DNA of 64,000 nucleotides from Sceloporus undulatus. Taxonomy: Eukaryota; Chordata; Lepidosauria; Squamata; Phrynosomatidae. A program made the position numbers and the translations under genes. The number at the start of each line of letters is the position of its first letter. The first letter of the stretch is position 1. Positions 42,261-53,618 of the stretch are shown one piece after another. Location: assembly GCF_019175285.1 (NCBI RefSeq), contig NC_056527.1:110347836-110411835 (forward strand). Direction: 5' to 3'. The notes under the pieces are model-generated. The model did not search any database. It worked only from the letters and a program-made list of their open reading frames with translations, and was not told the origin of the DNA.

Positions 42261-43220
42261 ATGAACCTGACAAAAAACTTGAAGAACAGTACATCTGTCA
42301 CTGAATTCCTCCTGCTGGGACTTGGCAACCTGAAGGGCCTGGAATTTCTCTTCTTCCTACTTTTCCTAGTGATCTACATGGTGACCATGGTTGGGAACAT
42401 CCTCATCATTGTGCTGGTGGTGTTTGATCACAGCCTTCACACTCCCATGTACTTTTTCCTTGGCAACTTGTCCTGCCTAGAGATCTGTTACAGTTCCAGC
42501 ATTGTACCCAAGATGCTTGCTGGCCTCCTCCATCAGAGCACCACCATTTCCATTGCTGGCTGCATGACGCAATATTACTTTTTTGGCTTCCTGGCGGTGA
42601 CTGAGTGTTACCTCCTGGCAGCAATGTCTTATGATCGGTATGTGGCTATATGCAAACCATTGCTCTATCTGACTCTTATGGACAGCAAAGTTTGCTTTCA
42701 GCTTGCAGCTGGATCTTGGCTAAATGGATTGATGGTGGTTAACCTAACAATATATTTAATGCAACAGTTAACCTTCTGTGGTCCCAACACAATTGACCAT
42801 TTCTTTTGTGATTACAGGCCATTGCTAAAGTTGTCATGCAGTGACACCTACATGATGGAGCTGATAACAACCTTTCTGGCAGGCCTATGTTCTCTACCAC
42901 CCTTTGTTTTAACATTGGCCTCCTACGGCTATATCATATTGGCTATTCTGAGAATCCCATCTAATGTTGGGAGGCAAAAGGCCTTCTCCACCTGCTCCTC
43001 TCACCTCATAGTGGTGTCTGTTTTCTATGGCACAATCATTATTGTCTATCTCATACCGAAAACAGAGGTGCTGTCCAATGCCAATAAGATATTCTCTCTT
43101 TTCTACATAATCTTGACTCCACTACTTAATCCCATAATTTACAGCCTAAGAAACAAGGAGGTAAAAAATGCCTTGAGGAGAGCTATTCTTAAATTCTTTG
43201 TTTACAAATCTGTTGTTTAA
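42261..43220 (+). CDS. Olfactory receptor (class II), family 11-like
   Basis: 319 residues, intact, one exon. Glycosylation sites NLT (2-4) and NST (9-11), MVGNILI in TM1, LHTPMYFFLGNLS, MSYDRYVAIC at the end of TM3, all three second-loop cysteines (TFC, FFCD, LSCSD), KAFSTCSSHLIVV in TM6 and PLLNPIIYSLRNKEVKNAL at the end. The PNTIDHFFCDYRPLLKLSC loop and EICYSSS in TM2-3 look like families 11 and 6; 11 is my first choice. The ATG at 42261 follows accacc, a good Kozak context. Distinct from the pair at 21-30 kb, so it is not a recent duplicate of them. Confidence 0.95.
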   Translation: MNLTKNLKNSTSVTEFLLLGLGNLKGLEFLFFLLFLVIYMVTMVGNILIIVLVVFDHSLHTPMYFFLGNLSCLEICYSSSIVPKMLAGLLHQSTTISIAGCMTQYYFFGFLAVTECYLLAAMSYDRYVAICKPLLYLTLMDSKVCFQLAAGSWLNGLMVVNLTIYLMQQLTFCGPNTIDHFFCDYRPLLKLSCSDTYMMELITTFLAGLCSLPPFVLTLASYGYIILAILRIPSNVGRQKAFSTCSSHLIVVSVFYGTIIIVYLIPKTEVLSNANKIFSLFYIILTPLLNPIIYSLRNKEVKNALRRAILKFFVYKSVV

Positions 43221-43234
43221 CATGCTTAGTTACT

Positions 43235-43457
43235 TAAGGCGCTTTCATACCACACAATTATAATACTATGATTCCACTTTAACTACCATGATTTCCTCCT
43301 ATGGAATTCAAGGATTTGAAGTTTAGTGGGGGCATTTCGAATTCTCATTCAGGGAGCTCTGGTGCCTCACCAAACTACAAGCCCCTGCATAGAACATTGC
43401 CATGGCAGTTAAAGTGGAATCATGGTGTTATAACTGTTGAGTATGAAAGGGCCCTTA
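43235..43457. mobile_element. hAT-like non-autonomous transposon, family D
   Basis: Ends taaggcgctttcatac and gtatgaaagggccctta are inverted copies, with cacaattataatac opposing ggtgttataactgt inside. The core word ccatggcagttaaag is shared with family A (46-239), so the two families are related. Confidence 0.75.
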
Positions 43458-43613
43458 GACATGCCTTTCATTCTAGTACAGGGATGGACAATCTTGTTGA
43501 ATCTAAAAAAGAATGTCACTTTCCTTAGGCGAAGTATTTTTTGACCTGGCATAATGAAATGGAGTTTAGCTTACTCATATTCTGCTTGCCAACCTCTGCT
43601 TCTGATTAGCAGC

Positions 43614-43890
43614 CTCATTGCATGGGAAAAGAAAGCCAAAATGGATCAGCAGAGCTGCAGCTTTCTCCTTGCCTCTCTGCATGCTGTTGTAGCACTTCCA
43701 TTCTCCTTCCTGAGGGAGATGGTTGAGAGAATGTAAGTTCTTCGAAAGGAATTTTTCCAGCATGACAAAAGACATGCTTTTATGATCTCTCTTGGGAAGA
43801 GAATGGAAGTGCTTTGACAGCATGCAGAGAGGCAATGAGAAAGCCACAACTCTGCTAATCTGCTTTGGCTTTCATTTCTCATGCAGTGAG
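43614..43890. repeat. Foldback element, arms about 100 bp
   Basis: Left arm words cattgcatgggaaaagaaag, cttgcctctctgcatgctgt and agcacttccattctcc recur inverted at the right (aagagaatggaagtgct, acagcatgcagagaggcaat, ctttcatttctcatgcagtg). Spacer about 65 bp, arms about 85% identical by eye. It starts 390 nt past the stop of the third receptor. Confidence 0.85.
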
Positions 43891-45934
43891 GTCTTAGATG
43901 TTATTAGTAGTGCTAAACCTTTGAATTATTGGGCTGAAACTGGATGTGTGTGCTCAGGCCATAATTCTGTATTTCAAGTTTCAAAACAGATGCTGGCTGT
44001 TTGTGGGGAGGTCAATGGAAGTGATACGGAAGCAAAATTGAAATGCCTTCATTTAGTCAGTTGAAAACTGTTCTAGTTGTCAGGAAGCACTTAGAAGACT
44101 GATATTAGGTTATTCAGCAATGTTATTGTGAAGCAAACCCCTTTGAATCAGTGTATTGTAAATCACAAATCAATTGTCTCATTTATTAAGCAAAAATTTA
44201 AAGAATGGTTAAAGAACTGAGAAAAGATTCCTCATGGATATTATTATTATTATTATTATTATTATCATTACGCTGTAGATTTGCACTGTATATTTTCTAT
44301 TTTCAATAATAATATAAACAATACAACTAATAATGATATTTATTTATGATACCCTTTCCACCAATCAGAGACAATGGCAATAAAACAGAGCACTGCAAAC
44401 ATATATAAAACTCTCAACATCTCACCAGCCCCCTCAGCAATCTCAGGCACAACTCAGAAGCTTAATTTTGTGACTCATAGAGGAAGGTCTTCAAACCCTT
44501 ACAGAAATGAGTGAGATCCTTCTCAAGCCACATGTTCAAACTAAGACTGTTCAACAGATGTGGAGTCAGATCATGAAAGGCTTGACCAAACTGTCCATGT
44601 CCAGCTCTGCAACAGACAATAATCCTTTGCCTGTAGAGTTTAAATTCTAAGATGGTGCAAACCATGTTAGCTGAACTGCCAGATACTGGAGTGCAGTGTC
44701 CTAAATAGAAAGACCAAAAGTTTTAACATGGGCCCTGGACCAAACTGGTAGCTAGTGAAAGGATCTAAGGGATAAGAAACATGTTAATATTTGGGGAGAT
44801 TTAAAACAACCTAGATGACACTCAAAATTCACAAAACGATGATACCTTTATGGGGACAAACCAATGCAAAAAATACATGTTGCAAGCTTTTGAAACTTTT
44901 TTTTTGTTTTGCATTTGGTTGGCCCAGGATAGTTGTTACTGTTTTGTGGATTTTGGGTATTATTGTACCTTGCTACCCTGGATATGTTTTCTGGATGACA
45001 CTGCGCAAGACGTCAAACCCACAGTAGGTTATTGTGATAATCTAGGCATATAACCAAAGACTGGAAAAGCAGCGGAACAGTCTTGATGATCAAGAACTAT
45101 AGATCCTCCAGATTTCTAAAAGATGGAAATTACATGCCTTTGCTGTAGCTCCAATAAAGGGGCACAGAGACAAATGGCCATTCAGCAGGACTCTGAGCGT
45201 CCTGGCAAACAAAACAGGAACCACTGTGCAACTCTGCAAACACAGTAGAGGGAATGATAGAGGGGCTACTGGACTGTCAAGCTGAAACACTAAGATTCCA
45301 TATCTTCCATATTCATCTTAAGAAGGTTGGTGGTCACCCACAGAGAAATGGTCCACAAGCAGTCCATCATGGATTTCCACAAAGAGGCATCAATTGGTTT
45401 AAAACTCTGGAAAAATCTGTGTGCCATTTGCATAAATGTGATACGAGAAATTGAAATCTGAAAAAACAAACACACACAAAACCCAGGTGGGCCTAAAACT
45501 GATACTCCCACTTCAGGGAGACTGAAAAGCAGGACAAAATGGTCCACACTAAGAAGCGCTATAATAGGACAGGACTTGCAGAATTCTTCTGCAAATTTCA
45601 AAATGTGGAACTTATAAATGATTCTGTATGAATGAATTTTAGGAGCAGGTCATGCAGAAAACTACCAACTGAACATATACAAGGATGGCCTGTCTTCTAT
45701 CAAATTATTGCCATCATTAGTGCCTACCTAGGATTAAAAAAAGATTCCTGGAAGGGAGATCTAACCATCTCCCCAGGTAGTTGACTCCTTTACAATGTCC
45801 TTTTGGCAGAAACAGACCATGGCATTCATCTGCTTTCATTTAAAATGCTTGAAGAGATGGTGAGAATGGGGTGAAGCTCACTGGGAGGAGAAATTAAAAT
45901 TTATTCTTTAAAAACATCACATTTTAACCAAATC
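43891..45934. other. Intergenic with repeat fragments
   Basis: A (tta)n microsatellite lies at about 44238-44266 and a repeat fragment shared with 3121-3330 at 44866-45000. 44330-44780 and 45010-45480 look like worn noncoding repeat of a kind common in squamates, which I cannot name. No gene. Confidence 0.5.
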
Positions 45935-46176
45935 TTCACTATGTATGTGTAAATACATTTGATATTGCAATCTGAAGGTATAATTTTAATTTTGCTAGTT
46001 GTTTATGTCACAACTATTAGCATTACTTTCAGTGGTATATGGGAATTGAGATTTATGAGTAACATCAGTGCAAAAAAGCATTACAGTAGTAAGATGTGGA
46101 ATGGGAGGAGGTCAATGGGGCCTGTCACCATGAGTTGCTGCACCGCAGTGGGGGACACCAACCTTAGGGACGCCAC
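45935..46176 (-). repeat. Worn hAT-like family C copy
   Basis: The right part (gcctgtcaccatgagttgct, acaccaaccttagggacgcc, actg) is the inverted counterpart of the start of 38545-38866 (cactagggttggcatcacc, aactcatggtgccacc). The left limit is uncertain. Confidence 0.5.
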
Positions 46177-46489
46177 TGAGAGAGAGTGCACATTACCTGT
46201 ACCTGTATCAAAAGCATTTCCAGACTAATGGCTCCTCATACTAGCAATGATTGCTCAGCCAATCCCTGAGGCTTGTGTTCAGTTTCTGGGTCTTTGTGAC
46301 ATCACAGAGAACATGGCTAGAGAGGACTTGCAATGCTTGGCAGGCTTCAGAGCAGTCCAGCCCACAGAGCAGGGTGGATGGCAGGCAGAGGAAGCCAACT
46401 GGCAGGTGAGCATGAGAAGGCAAGTCCATAGTGACTTGCTAAGCAGGAGCTGGGTCTAGGGACCCGAAGCCAGTGTAGTTCCTTGACCT

Positions 46490-47200
46490 AAGACTGGCTG
46501 GTGTCGGGCGACAGACCCGGCAGAAGCCTGTTGACGGAAACTTGGTGGATATTTGTGGGTTGAAGCTGGGGCGTGTCTGGGAGTGAAAGGAGAGTGTCTG
46601 GTAGCTAGCGTACGTATGTGTGTGTGTCTGTGGGCGCATTCCAGGTTCAGGCAGAAGTCCGAATCTGTGGGTGCCACGTGTTCAGAAGGTGGTGGAAGTG
46701 CCCTTCTGGATACAAAGCGAATGTGATTAAGCTGGTGGATGTGTGTGTGAATGTGAGGCAGAGAATGTGGTCGAGGTGAATGCGTGTGTGTCTGTGAGTG
46801 CGCTCCAGGCTCTAGGCGGAAGACCGGATCTGAGGGTGCAGGCGTGACTGGGGACGGGTTCAGAAGGTAGCGGAAGCTCCCTTCCAGACACAGAGTGAAT
46901 GTGATGAACTGGTGGATACTTGTGGATTGAAGCTGGTGGATGTTGGCAGGCAGACGTTTGGGGATGAAGTCACTGACAGAAGCCGGTGGATATGTCTGTT
47001 GGGATGAAGCTGGGGGATGGTTGCTGATGAGCCAGCCCTCTTAGCTTGTTGGTATTTGTCTTCCAGGGATGCGATGCTTCTTCTGAAGGTGCGACCATCC
47101 AAAGGATCCTGTGGGCAGGCTTCTTGTTGAATCAAAGCAGCTCTGGGATGGGTGAACCTGAGACGTCCTGTGAAATCTGTGTAGAGCATCCTGATTTCAC
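46490..47200. repeat. Degenerate tandem repeat, period about 165 bp, GT-rich
   Basis: 46620-46740 and 46784-46917 are two units sharing gtgtgtctgtg, cgcattccagg / cgctccaggc, ggttcagaaggt, gtgaatgtgat and ctggtggat. Shorter echoes of 'gaagctggtggat' go on to 47010. GC- and CpG-richer than its surroundings. Frames that open here have no recognisable protein. Confidence 0.55.
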
Positions 47201-47585
47201 TGGTGGACAAGTACTGAAATAACAGTATAGGAACTAAATCTAGAACTTCCTTGAAGGCTATTTATGATATTTGAATAAAATATATGTGACAACAAATAAA
47301 ACCTATATTATTATTATTATTATTATTTATTTATTTGAAAATATTATTGTTATCATCATTACTCCACCAACATGGTAGGCCAAATGCCCTGCGAAAAGAG
47401 CTTGAATGAGATGAAGAAAGACTAGAGGGCTGTATCTGGTTTTTGTAAATGAATCGTCTTTTCAAGTGCCAGCTGCTATTCTGTGAAGAATTGACCTGGG
47501 CCAGCCATAGCTTTTGGCTATCTGCTGGAGCACTTTTAAGTCAAGCTTCTTCCTAGGGGTTAAAATGTATGTAAGTCAACTTGAA

Positions 47586-47643
47586 AAGAGCCAGTCTGTT
47601 GTAACAGTTTGAGTGTTGGGCTACGATTCTGGAGATCAAGGTT
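47586..47643 (+). repeat. Sauria-type SINE, 5' part, split by the L2
   Basis: agagccagtctgttgtaaca, gtttgagtgttgggctacga and ttctggagatcaaggtt are the SINE head. It breaks off inside the B-box region and resumes at 50976. Confidence 0.85.
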
Positions 47644-50600
47644 TTTGTCATTATTGTTATTGTAGTTGTTGTTGACCTTTAATTGTAAAGCTAGCTTCAC
47701 CTCTTTCTTTTCTCTGTGAACCCCATCCTTCCCATGGCTCGCCACATTTCTCCTAACCTGATCCCCATTCGGCCTCTCCCTGTCCTTCTGTCTCCCTGCT
47801 TCCCTTCCTCTGTTCCCTCTGGAACTGCCGCTCTGCTGCCCCTAAAGCAACAGCAATCCATGACCTTTTTCTCTCTAAATCCTTTAACCTCCTCACTCTC
47901 ACCGAAACCTGGCTCCCAGCCCATGATACTGCAACCTCCTCTGCCCTTTCTTTTGGTGGTCTCTCCTTCACGCACACAAGCCGTCCTGAGGGTCGAGGAG
48001 GAGGGGTTGGTATCTTGCTATCTAACTCCTGCCAGTTTCAAGTTCTATCTTTTCCCCCCAGCTATCATTTCTCTTCCTTTGAGTTTCATCCTATTAGACT
48101 CTTTTCTCCTCTACAGCTCCGGGTTGCAGTCATCTATCGCCCTCCTGGTTCTGCCACCCAGTTCCTCTCAGACTTTGAATCATGGCTGACATTCTTCCTT
48201 TCAGATTCAGTCCCCACTTTGATCCAAGGTGACTTTAATATCCACGTTGACGATTCCAATAACCCTACAACATCTCGCTTTAACTCTCTGCTAGCTTCTT
48301 TTGGCCTCCAACCACACTCCAACTCTTCAACTCATTCTCTTGGTCACTGTCTTGACCTAGTTCTTGCTGCAAACTGCGCCATTTCTGACTACCTGGCACT
48401 TGACTTTCCACTATCTGACCATCATTTAATCTCCTTTGCTCTCACTTATACTCCTCCTCCTCGCCATACTATTCAACGTCTTTTTCGTGATCTTCAATCT
48501 GTTGACTCTAACCATCTTGGTCTGACCCTGGATTCATCTCTCTCTTCCCTCAATCTCGGGGATTCTGCTGATTCAGCTATGTCTTTATTTAACTCCACTC
48601 TTTCCTCAACTCTCGACCATTTTGCCCCTGTCTCTGTCCGCACTTCTTCCTCTAAGACTACACCTCAGCCCTGGCTTACCCCCAACATTAAGTTTCTCCG
48701 GTCCTGCTCTAGAGCGGCCGAACGTCTTTGGAGAAAGTCCAAAGAGTGGGCTGATTTTATCCATTTCAAATTTGTTCTTTCTTCCTTCTCATGCGCCCTC
48801 TCTATGGCAAAAAAGAATTATTACAAATCATTGATCTCCGCCAATGAGAGGCGCCCGCAGCGTTTGTTCTCCACCTTCAACACTTTGCTTAAACCTCCCT
48901 CTCCTCCTGTCTCTTCATCTTTCTCTCCTAATGACTTTGCTAACTATTTCATCTCTAAGATTACCACTATTCGCTCTGAGAAAGTCCCTCCTGATTCTTC
49001 TTCTGCTCTTAATCTTCTATCGCCTTCGCCTAACAAATTTTCTGTCTTTCCTCCTGCCTCTTTGGATGAACTCTCTACACTTCTGAATTCTTCCAAACCT
49101 GCTACCTGTCCTCTTGATCCTATTCCTACTCGTCTTCTAATCTCTATAGCTCCCTCCTTTCTGCCCTCGCTTCTCCATATCTTCAATCTCTCTCTCTCTA
49201 CAGGCTCCTTCCCTTCGGACTTCAAACATGCTCTCATTTCCCCAATTCTGAAAAAACCTTCTCTTGACCCCTCCTCTCTGTCTAGCTATCGTCCGATTTC
49301 TCTTCTCCCCTTTCTTTCTAAGGTTTTGGAACGGGTTGTCTATTCGCGCTGTCTTGAGTTTCTTGAAGCCAACTCCATTCTCGATCCCTTTCAGTCTGGT
49401 TTCCGCCCAAGGCATTCTACAGAGACAGCTCTCACTAAGATCTCGAATGACCTTTTACAGGCCAAGACTAATGGCCTTTACTCTGTTCTCATTCTTCTCG
49501 ATTTGTCTGCAGCCTTTGACACTGTTGATCACTGTCTCCTAATTGACATACTCTCTGACCTTGGGTTCTCAGACTCTGTTCTCGACTGGTTTAGATCTTA
49601 CTTGTCTGGCAGATCTTTTGCAGTAGTTGCAGGGGGTCAGATTTCTTCTCCTGTTCCCTTATCTGTTGGAGTTCCCCAGGGCTCTGTTCTGGGTCCCCTT
49701 CTGTTTTCTCTCTACACACTGTCCTTAGGAAAACTCATCAGCTCTTTTGGTTTTTCCTACCATCTGTATGCCGATGACACCCAGCTGTATCTTTCTGCCC
49801 CTGACCTTTCTCCAAGGCTTGAACAGCAAGTCTCATCTTGCCTTACAGCTGTCTCACAGTGGATGCGCCATCGGCGTTTGAAGCTCAACATGTCCAAGAC
49901 GGAGCTTCTTGTCTTTCCTCCTAAGCCCACCCTTCAACAATCCTTTTCTGTCTCTGTGGACAACATTTCCATTCAACCAGTCCAGCAAGCCCGCAGTCTT
50001 GGCTTTATCTTTGACTCTTCTCTGTCGTGTATCCCTCAGATCCAGACCACAGCCAAGGCTTGTAGATTCTTTTTGTACAATATTGCCAAAATCCGACCAT
50101 ATCTCTCCGCCTCTACTGCCAAGATCCTGGTCCATGCCCTAGTGATCTCACGACTTGATTACTGTAATGTCCTCCTGGCTGGGCTTCCTTTTTCTCACCT
50201 CCGTCCTTTAATCTCTGTCCAGCATTCAGCTGCACGCATTATCACTTCCACCCACCGCTCTGACCACATCTCTCCTGTGTTGGCATCCCTTCACTGGCTC
50301 CCTCTCCCTTTCCGCATTCAGTATAAGCTCCTGCTGTCGACATTCAAAGCCCTCCATGGACTGGCCCCTCCTTACTTATCAGACCTTCTTTCTCCTCACC
50401 TTCCCACTCAGGCCCTCCGTTCTGGTAGTCAAGGGTTCCTGTCTCAGCCCAGGATTTCCTCCGCCCCATCCCGGATTCGCCCCTTTTCACTTGCTGCCCC
50501 TCACTCCTGGAACCTTCTTCCTCCACAAGCAAGAGCCATCACTTCATTAACCAGCTTCAAAACGGATTTGAAAACCATCCTATTCAGAGAAGCCTTCCCA

Positions 50601-50975
50601 GGCATCGCATAATTGTCGCTTACTATCTGATGTTCTGTTGTTGGCTGTTTATCGATCCATTTCCTGTATTGCTATGTACTGTATATGCATTATCCTACTT
50701 GTGAGTATGTATTTGCCCTGGATAATGATTAACCTTCCATTTTGAAGCCAAGCCCTCCCTTCAGTCCATCTGCCTTGGTCCAGGCCTCGGAGGTTGAGAG
50801 GAACTGCTGGACCTCTTACCCTTTCCCGTCACCACTCCCTTCTCCTTCTGTGTCATGTCTTTTTAGATTGTAAGCCTGAGGGCAGGGAACCGTCTAACTA
50901 AAAAGATTGCATGTACAGCGCTGTGTAAATTTACAGCGCTTCATAAATAAAGGTTAATAATAATAATAATAATAA
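47644..50975 (+). mobile_element. L2-clade LINE, nearly complete, inserted in a SINE
   Basis: About 3.3 kb in sense orientation, flanked by the short duplication aaggtt (47638-47643 and 50976-50981). It holds one long EN-RT frame (47757-50612), a 360-nt 3' UTR with the L2 words attgtaagcctgagggcagg and tacagcgct, and an (aat)n end. The left end is probably truncated just upstream of the endonuclease, since no ORF1 is present. Confidence 0.92.
47757..50612 (+). CDS. L2 ORF2: endonuclease and reverse transcriptase, uninterrupted
   Basis: 951 codons open from just after a stop at 47754. The N-terminal part [57 protein letters not shown] and LSDHHLISF is an APE-type endonuclease. The reverse transcriptase follows with [52 protein letters not shown] and catalytic [10 protein letters not shown]; the tail has [13 protein letters not shown] and [13 protein letters not shown]. 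No ATG precedes the endonuclease in this frame, and a Met-led frame (MARHISPN, about 47734) runs one base out of step just before it, so the true N-terminus is unclear. It copies its own RNA into DNA at a nicked target. Confidence 0.9.
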   Translation, partial: PDPHSASPCPSVSLLPFLCSLWNCRSAAPKATAIHDLFLSKSFNLLTLTETWLPAHDTATSSALSFGGLSFTHTSRPEGRGGGVGILLSNSCQFQVLSFPPSYHFSSFEFHPIRLFSPLQLRVAVIYRPPGSATQFLSDFESWLTFFLSDSVPTLIQGDFNIHVDDSNNPTTSRFNSLLASFGLQPHSNSSTHSLGHCLDLVLAANCAISDYLALDFPLSDHHLISFALTYTPPPRHTIQRLFRDLQSVDSNHLGLTLDSSLSSLNLGDSADSAMSLFNSTLSSTLDHFAPVSVRTSSSKTTPQPWLTPNIKFLRSCSRAAERLWRKSKEWADFIHFKFVLSSFSCALSMAKKNYYKSLISANERRPQRLFSTFNTLLKPPSPPVSSSFSPNDFANYFISKITTIRSEKVPPDSSSALNLLSPSPNKFSVFPPASLDELSTLLNSSKPATCPLDPIPTRLLISIAPSFLPSLLHIFNLSLSTGSFPSDFKHALISPILKKPSLDPSSLSSYRPISLLPFLSKVLERVVYSRCLEFLEANSILDPFQSGFRPRHSTETALTKISNDLLQAKTNGLYSVLILLDLSAAFDTVDHCLLIDILSDLGFSDSVLDWFRSYLSGRSFAVVAGGQISSPVPLSVGVPQGSVLGPLLFSLYTLSLGKLISSFGFSYHLYADDTQLYLSAPDLSPRLEQQVSSCLTAVSQWMRHRRLKLNMSKTELLVFPPKPTLQQSFSVSVDNISIQPVQQARSLGFIFDSSLSCIPQIQTTAKACRFFLYNIAKIRPYLSASTAKILVHALVISRLDYCNVLLAGLPFSHLRPLISVQHSAARIITSTHRSDHISPVLASLHWLPLPFRIQYKLLLSTFKALHGLAPPYLSDLLSPHLPTQALRSGSQGFLSQPRISSAPSRIRPFSLAAPHSWNLLPPQARAITSLTSFKTDLKTILFREAFPGIA

Positions 50976-51165
50976 AAGGTTCAAATTTCTGCTCAGCAAT
51001 AGAAACCCACTGGGTGACCTTGGACATGGCACACTCTCTCAGCCTCAGAGGAAGGCAATGGCAAACCTGACTGTGAAAAAATGTTGCCAAGAAAATCCTG
51101 GGATAGGGTCGCCATTAGTTGAAAACTATTTAAAGGTACACAACAACAACAACAACAACAACAAT
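50976..51165 (+). repeat. Sauria-type SINE, 3' part, split by the L2
   Basis: aaggttcaaatttctgctca completes the B-box region; then aacccactgggtgaccttgg, cagcctcagaggaaggcaat, tagggtcgccattagttg and an (aac)n tail. Confidence 0.88.
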
Positions 51166-51973
51166 GATGTTTCCTTGAATCCTCTGCTTGGAGAAAGGTG
51201 GAGAGAGTTGGTTTGTGATGGATGTGCCATAATTACGTCTTGCTATAACTGTGTTATTACTGCTATTAAAAAAGTGGTGCTTTTTAAAAAAGTCAAACCA
51301 ATCCTAAAGCAAAAGGTGGGACATGTGGGGCAGTGATAATGGCAGATAGAAAATGTGCAAATCGCACTATTACAGTGCAAGTGGCAAGGGTGTGATGCAC
51401 AATGTCAACCAATCAGCTATTTAGCATCTAGAGAGGATGTACCCCAATAAAGTCCCATTAACAAAAAGCAAAAAATGATTGTGCCTCAGCTGTAGTACTA
51501 TAACCATGAACATGTACTGACATACAGCTGTGTGTGTGTGTGTACATACATTTAGAGCCTTTTGGAGGTTTTATTATTCCCTATGTTTGGATTTCAAATT
51601 CCCAACATCTTTGTTGGAATCCCTGAATACTCCCCCCCTTTATTTTCTTTCAATTAATTTTCCTCTTTGGAAGGAGCTGGAAATTATTCAAAGTCTAGTA
51701 ATACGATTCTGACATATTGCAACAGGGATTCTTCTCCTGTAAATAAGGAGACAAGGCTTTAGTGAGTTTAGTGTGCCTGTGCAACTGTTGCAGGTATATT
51801 GTTGCAGGTTTATTATTTCCATGGCTGTTTTCTAATTCCAGCTAGTTTTTCAATTGTTGAGTCTTTTGGAAGAAAAAGAGAACTAGATACATGCCTGTCT
51901 CTTTTGGTTTTGTGAATACGCTGCTTCTCTATTATTAGAGAAGGGAGTGAGTCTGTGTCATCCAGAAGGTTTC
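51166..51973. other. Intergenic, nothing recognised
   Basis: AT-rich with a short (gt)n at 51530. No coding pattern. Confidence 0.5.
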
Positions 51974-52026
51974 CATGGCTCTCCAAAATCATAGTCCAGC
52001 ACTCAATACACTATACTACACTAACT
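51974..52026 (-). repeat. Sauria-type SINE, head fragment
   Basis: ccatggctctcc, catagtccagcactcaatac and actatactacacta are the antisense of the SINE head. The rest is missing. Confidence 0.55.
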
Positions 52027-52219
52027 ACTTTTTTAAAACTTGACTCCCGCCTTCACCTGATACCTTTAACTTTCCTTGTAAAGAAGCTGTCACAACACTT
52101 TGCTTATTTTGGTCTTCTTTTCCTATTCCTTTCTCATCTCAATGATACTCTGTTATGCAGAGCTACAGTAGAAAATCTATACCCTTCCGGTCAATGTTCC
52201 TACCAGGACTGGTTGAAGG

Positions 52220-52520
52220 CATCCCCCTGTTGAAACAATTTCACTGGCTGCCAGTCCATTTCCAGGCTCCATTTCAAAGTGCTGGTTTTGACCGTTAAAG
52301 CTGTACAGACTATCTGAAGGACCTTATCTCCATAGACGACAACCCAGTTTGAGATTTAAGAACTTTTTCCCCTTCATAGCAACATTTGGTAAGGACACAG
52401 GAGACAGCCTTTTTCATGGCCTCTCCCTTCCATGGGAAGTCCAGTTGGTCTTCTCACTCCTCTCTTTCTACAGTCAGGTGAAGATCTTTTTATTCAGACA
52501 GAGCTTTGATATCTAAATTA
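52220..52520 (+). repeat. CR1-like LINE, end of ORF2 and 3' UTR, decayed
   Basis: cactggctgccagtccattt, tcaaagtgctggttttgacc, aggacacaggagacagcctt and tttttcatggcctctccctt follow the end of a CR1/L2-like reverse transcriptase gene (the 'LHWLPV.FR..FKVL' block). Too broken to code. Confidence 0.6.
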
Positions 52521-53618
52521 TGTAGCAATTGTGTGCCACTGTGCTCTCTCTGTCTCTGTCTCTGCATGTCTCTCTATTCCTACCACGACATTACCTTTCT
52601 GTGGTGATTGGATTATGTGCTCCAATGATGCAAGAGGTTATCCTGTTAGTAGGGACTCCCATGTCTGGCATGTCTTTGCTGAGAAGCCAGACTAAATGTA
52701 CCAAGGTGATGTTGGCAGAGGATCTGTCAGAGGCGATGGCAGTAGCATCATAGCTAACACTTGTTAGTACTGTTCAGAAGGAGACACGGCAAACCTCCTT
52801 TTCAAGATCTTTTACCATGAAAACCCTATGATGAGACATTCCAAAATGAAATAAGAGAAGGCACCCAAGAAGCTACTGGGGAAGAGCAAAGGATAACTAC
52901 AAGCAGTGCTGTGGCTAATGACGCAAATGGACTGAAGCCGAAAGGACATTCAGGTGATGACTTGCTCAGAGGTGAAAGGGAAGTCCAAAGCTGCACAATA
53001 CATATCATAGGTACATGGAACATGGGAATCATAAATCAGGAGAAGCTTTGTTGCATTTCTAACTTATGGTGACCCTAAGGTGACAGTGTTTTCTTTTGAT
53101 ATTTTGTTCAGGAACTTAGTCACAAATTCTTAAAAATCAATCAACTCTTCTCCTCTTTCCGCTTATTCTTTTTCACGACTTTCCCTCCCTTATCTCTTGA
53201 TCCTCAGAAGATTGCTCTTTCAACTCTCAGCTGCCAAACAAAACCAGCTATGTAGATTCACTGCTCCATGGCTATTCCACAGCCTAGCATCCCCAGCCTC
53301 TTCTGTCAGGAGTAAAGAATCTTTCCTTGCTCTTACACTTTATATTTACCCTTCTGCTGCCCTACTATCCAGGCTTCAATTTTGCCAGCTTCCTTAGTCT
53401 ATTCAGATATAATTTATCTTCGTTTTATAGTTACCAGTCACAAACTCAAACAAATCCAGGAGTATCTGGGAATTTTGCAGAGATGCCACCATCTTTCCTG
53501 CTGCCTCTTCTGTTGCCATTTATGAAACCAAATTTATAAATACATAACAACTAAATCTGGATTATTTTAATATGAAACAAAAGATGTGATAATGCTCTGA
53601 AATAACTAGATGATGGTT
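52521..53618. other. Intergenic, nothing firm
   Basis: A short BovB/SINE-tail word (aacttatggtgaccctaagg) lies at about 53062-53081. No gene seen. Confidence 0.5.

Noticed and set aside
47716-48189. Separate 157-codon frame at the start of the L2
   Set aside because: Beyond its first 30 or so codons it is an out-of-frame shadow of the L2 endonuclease, which reads through in the other frame.
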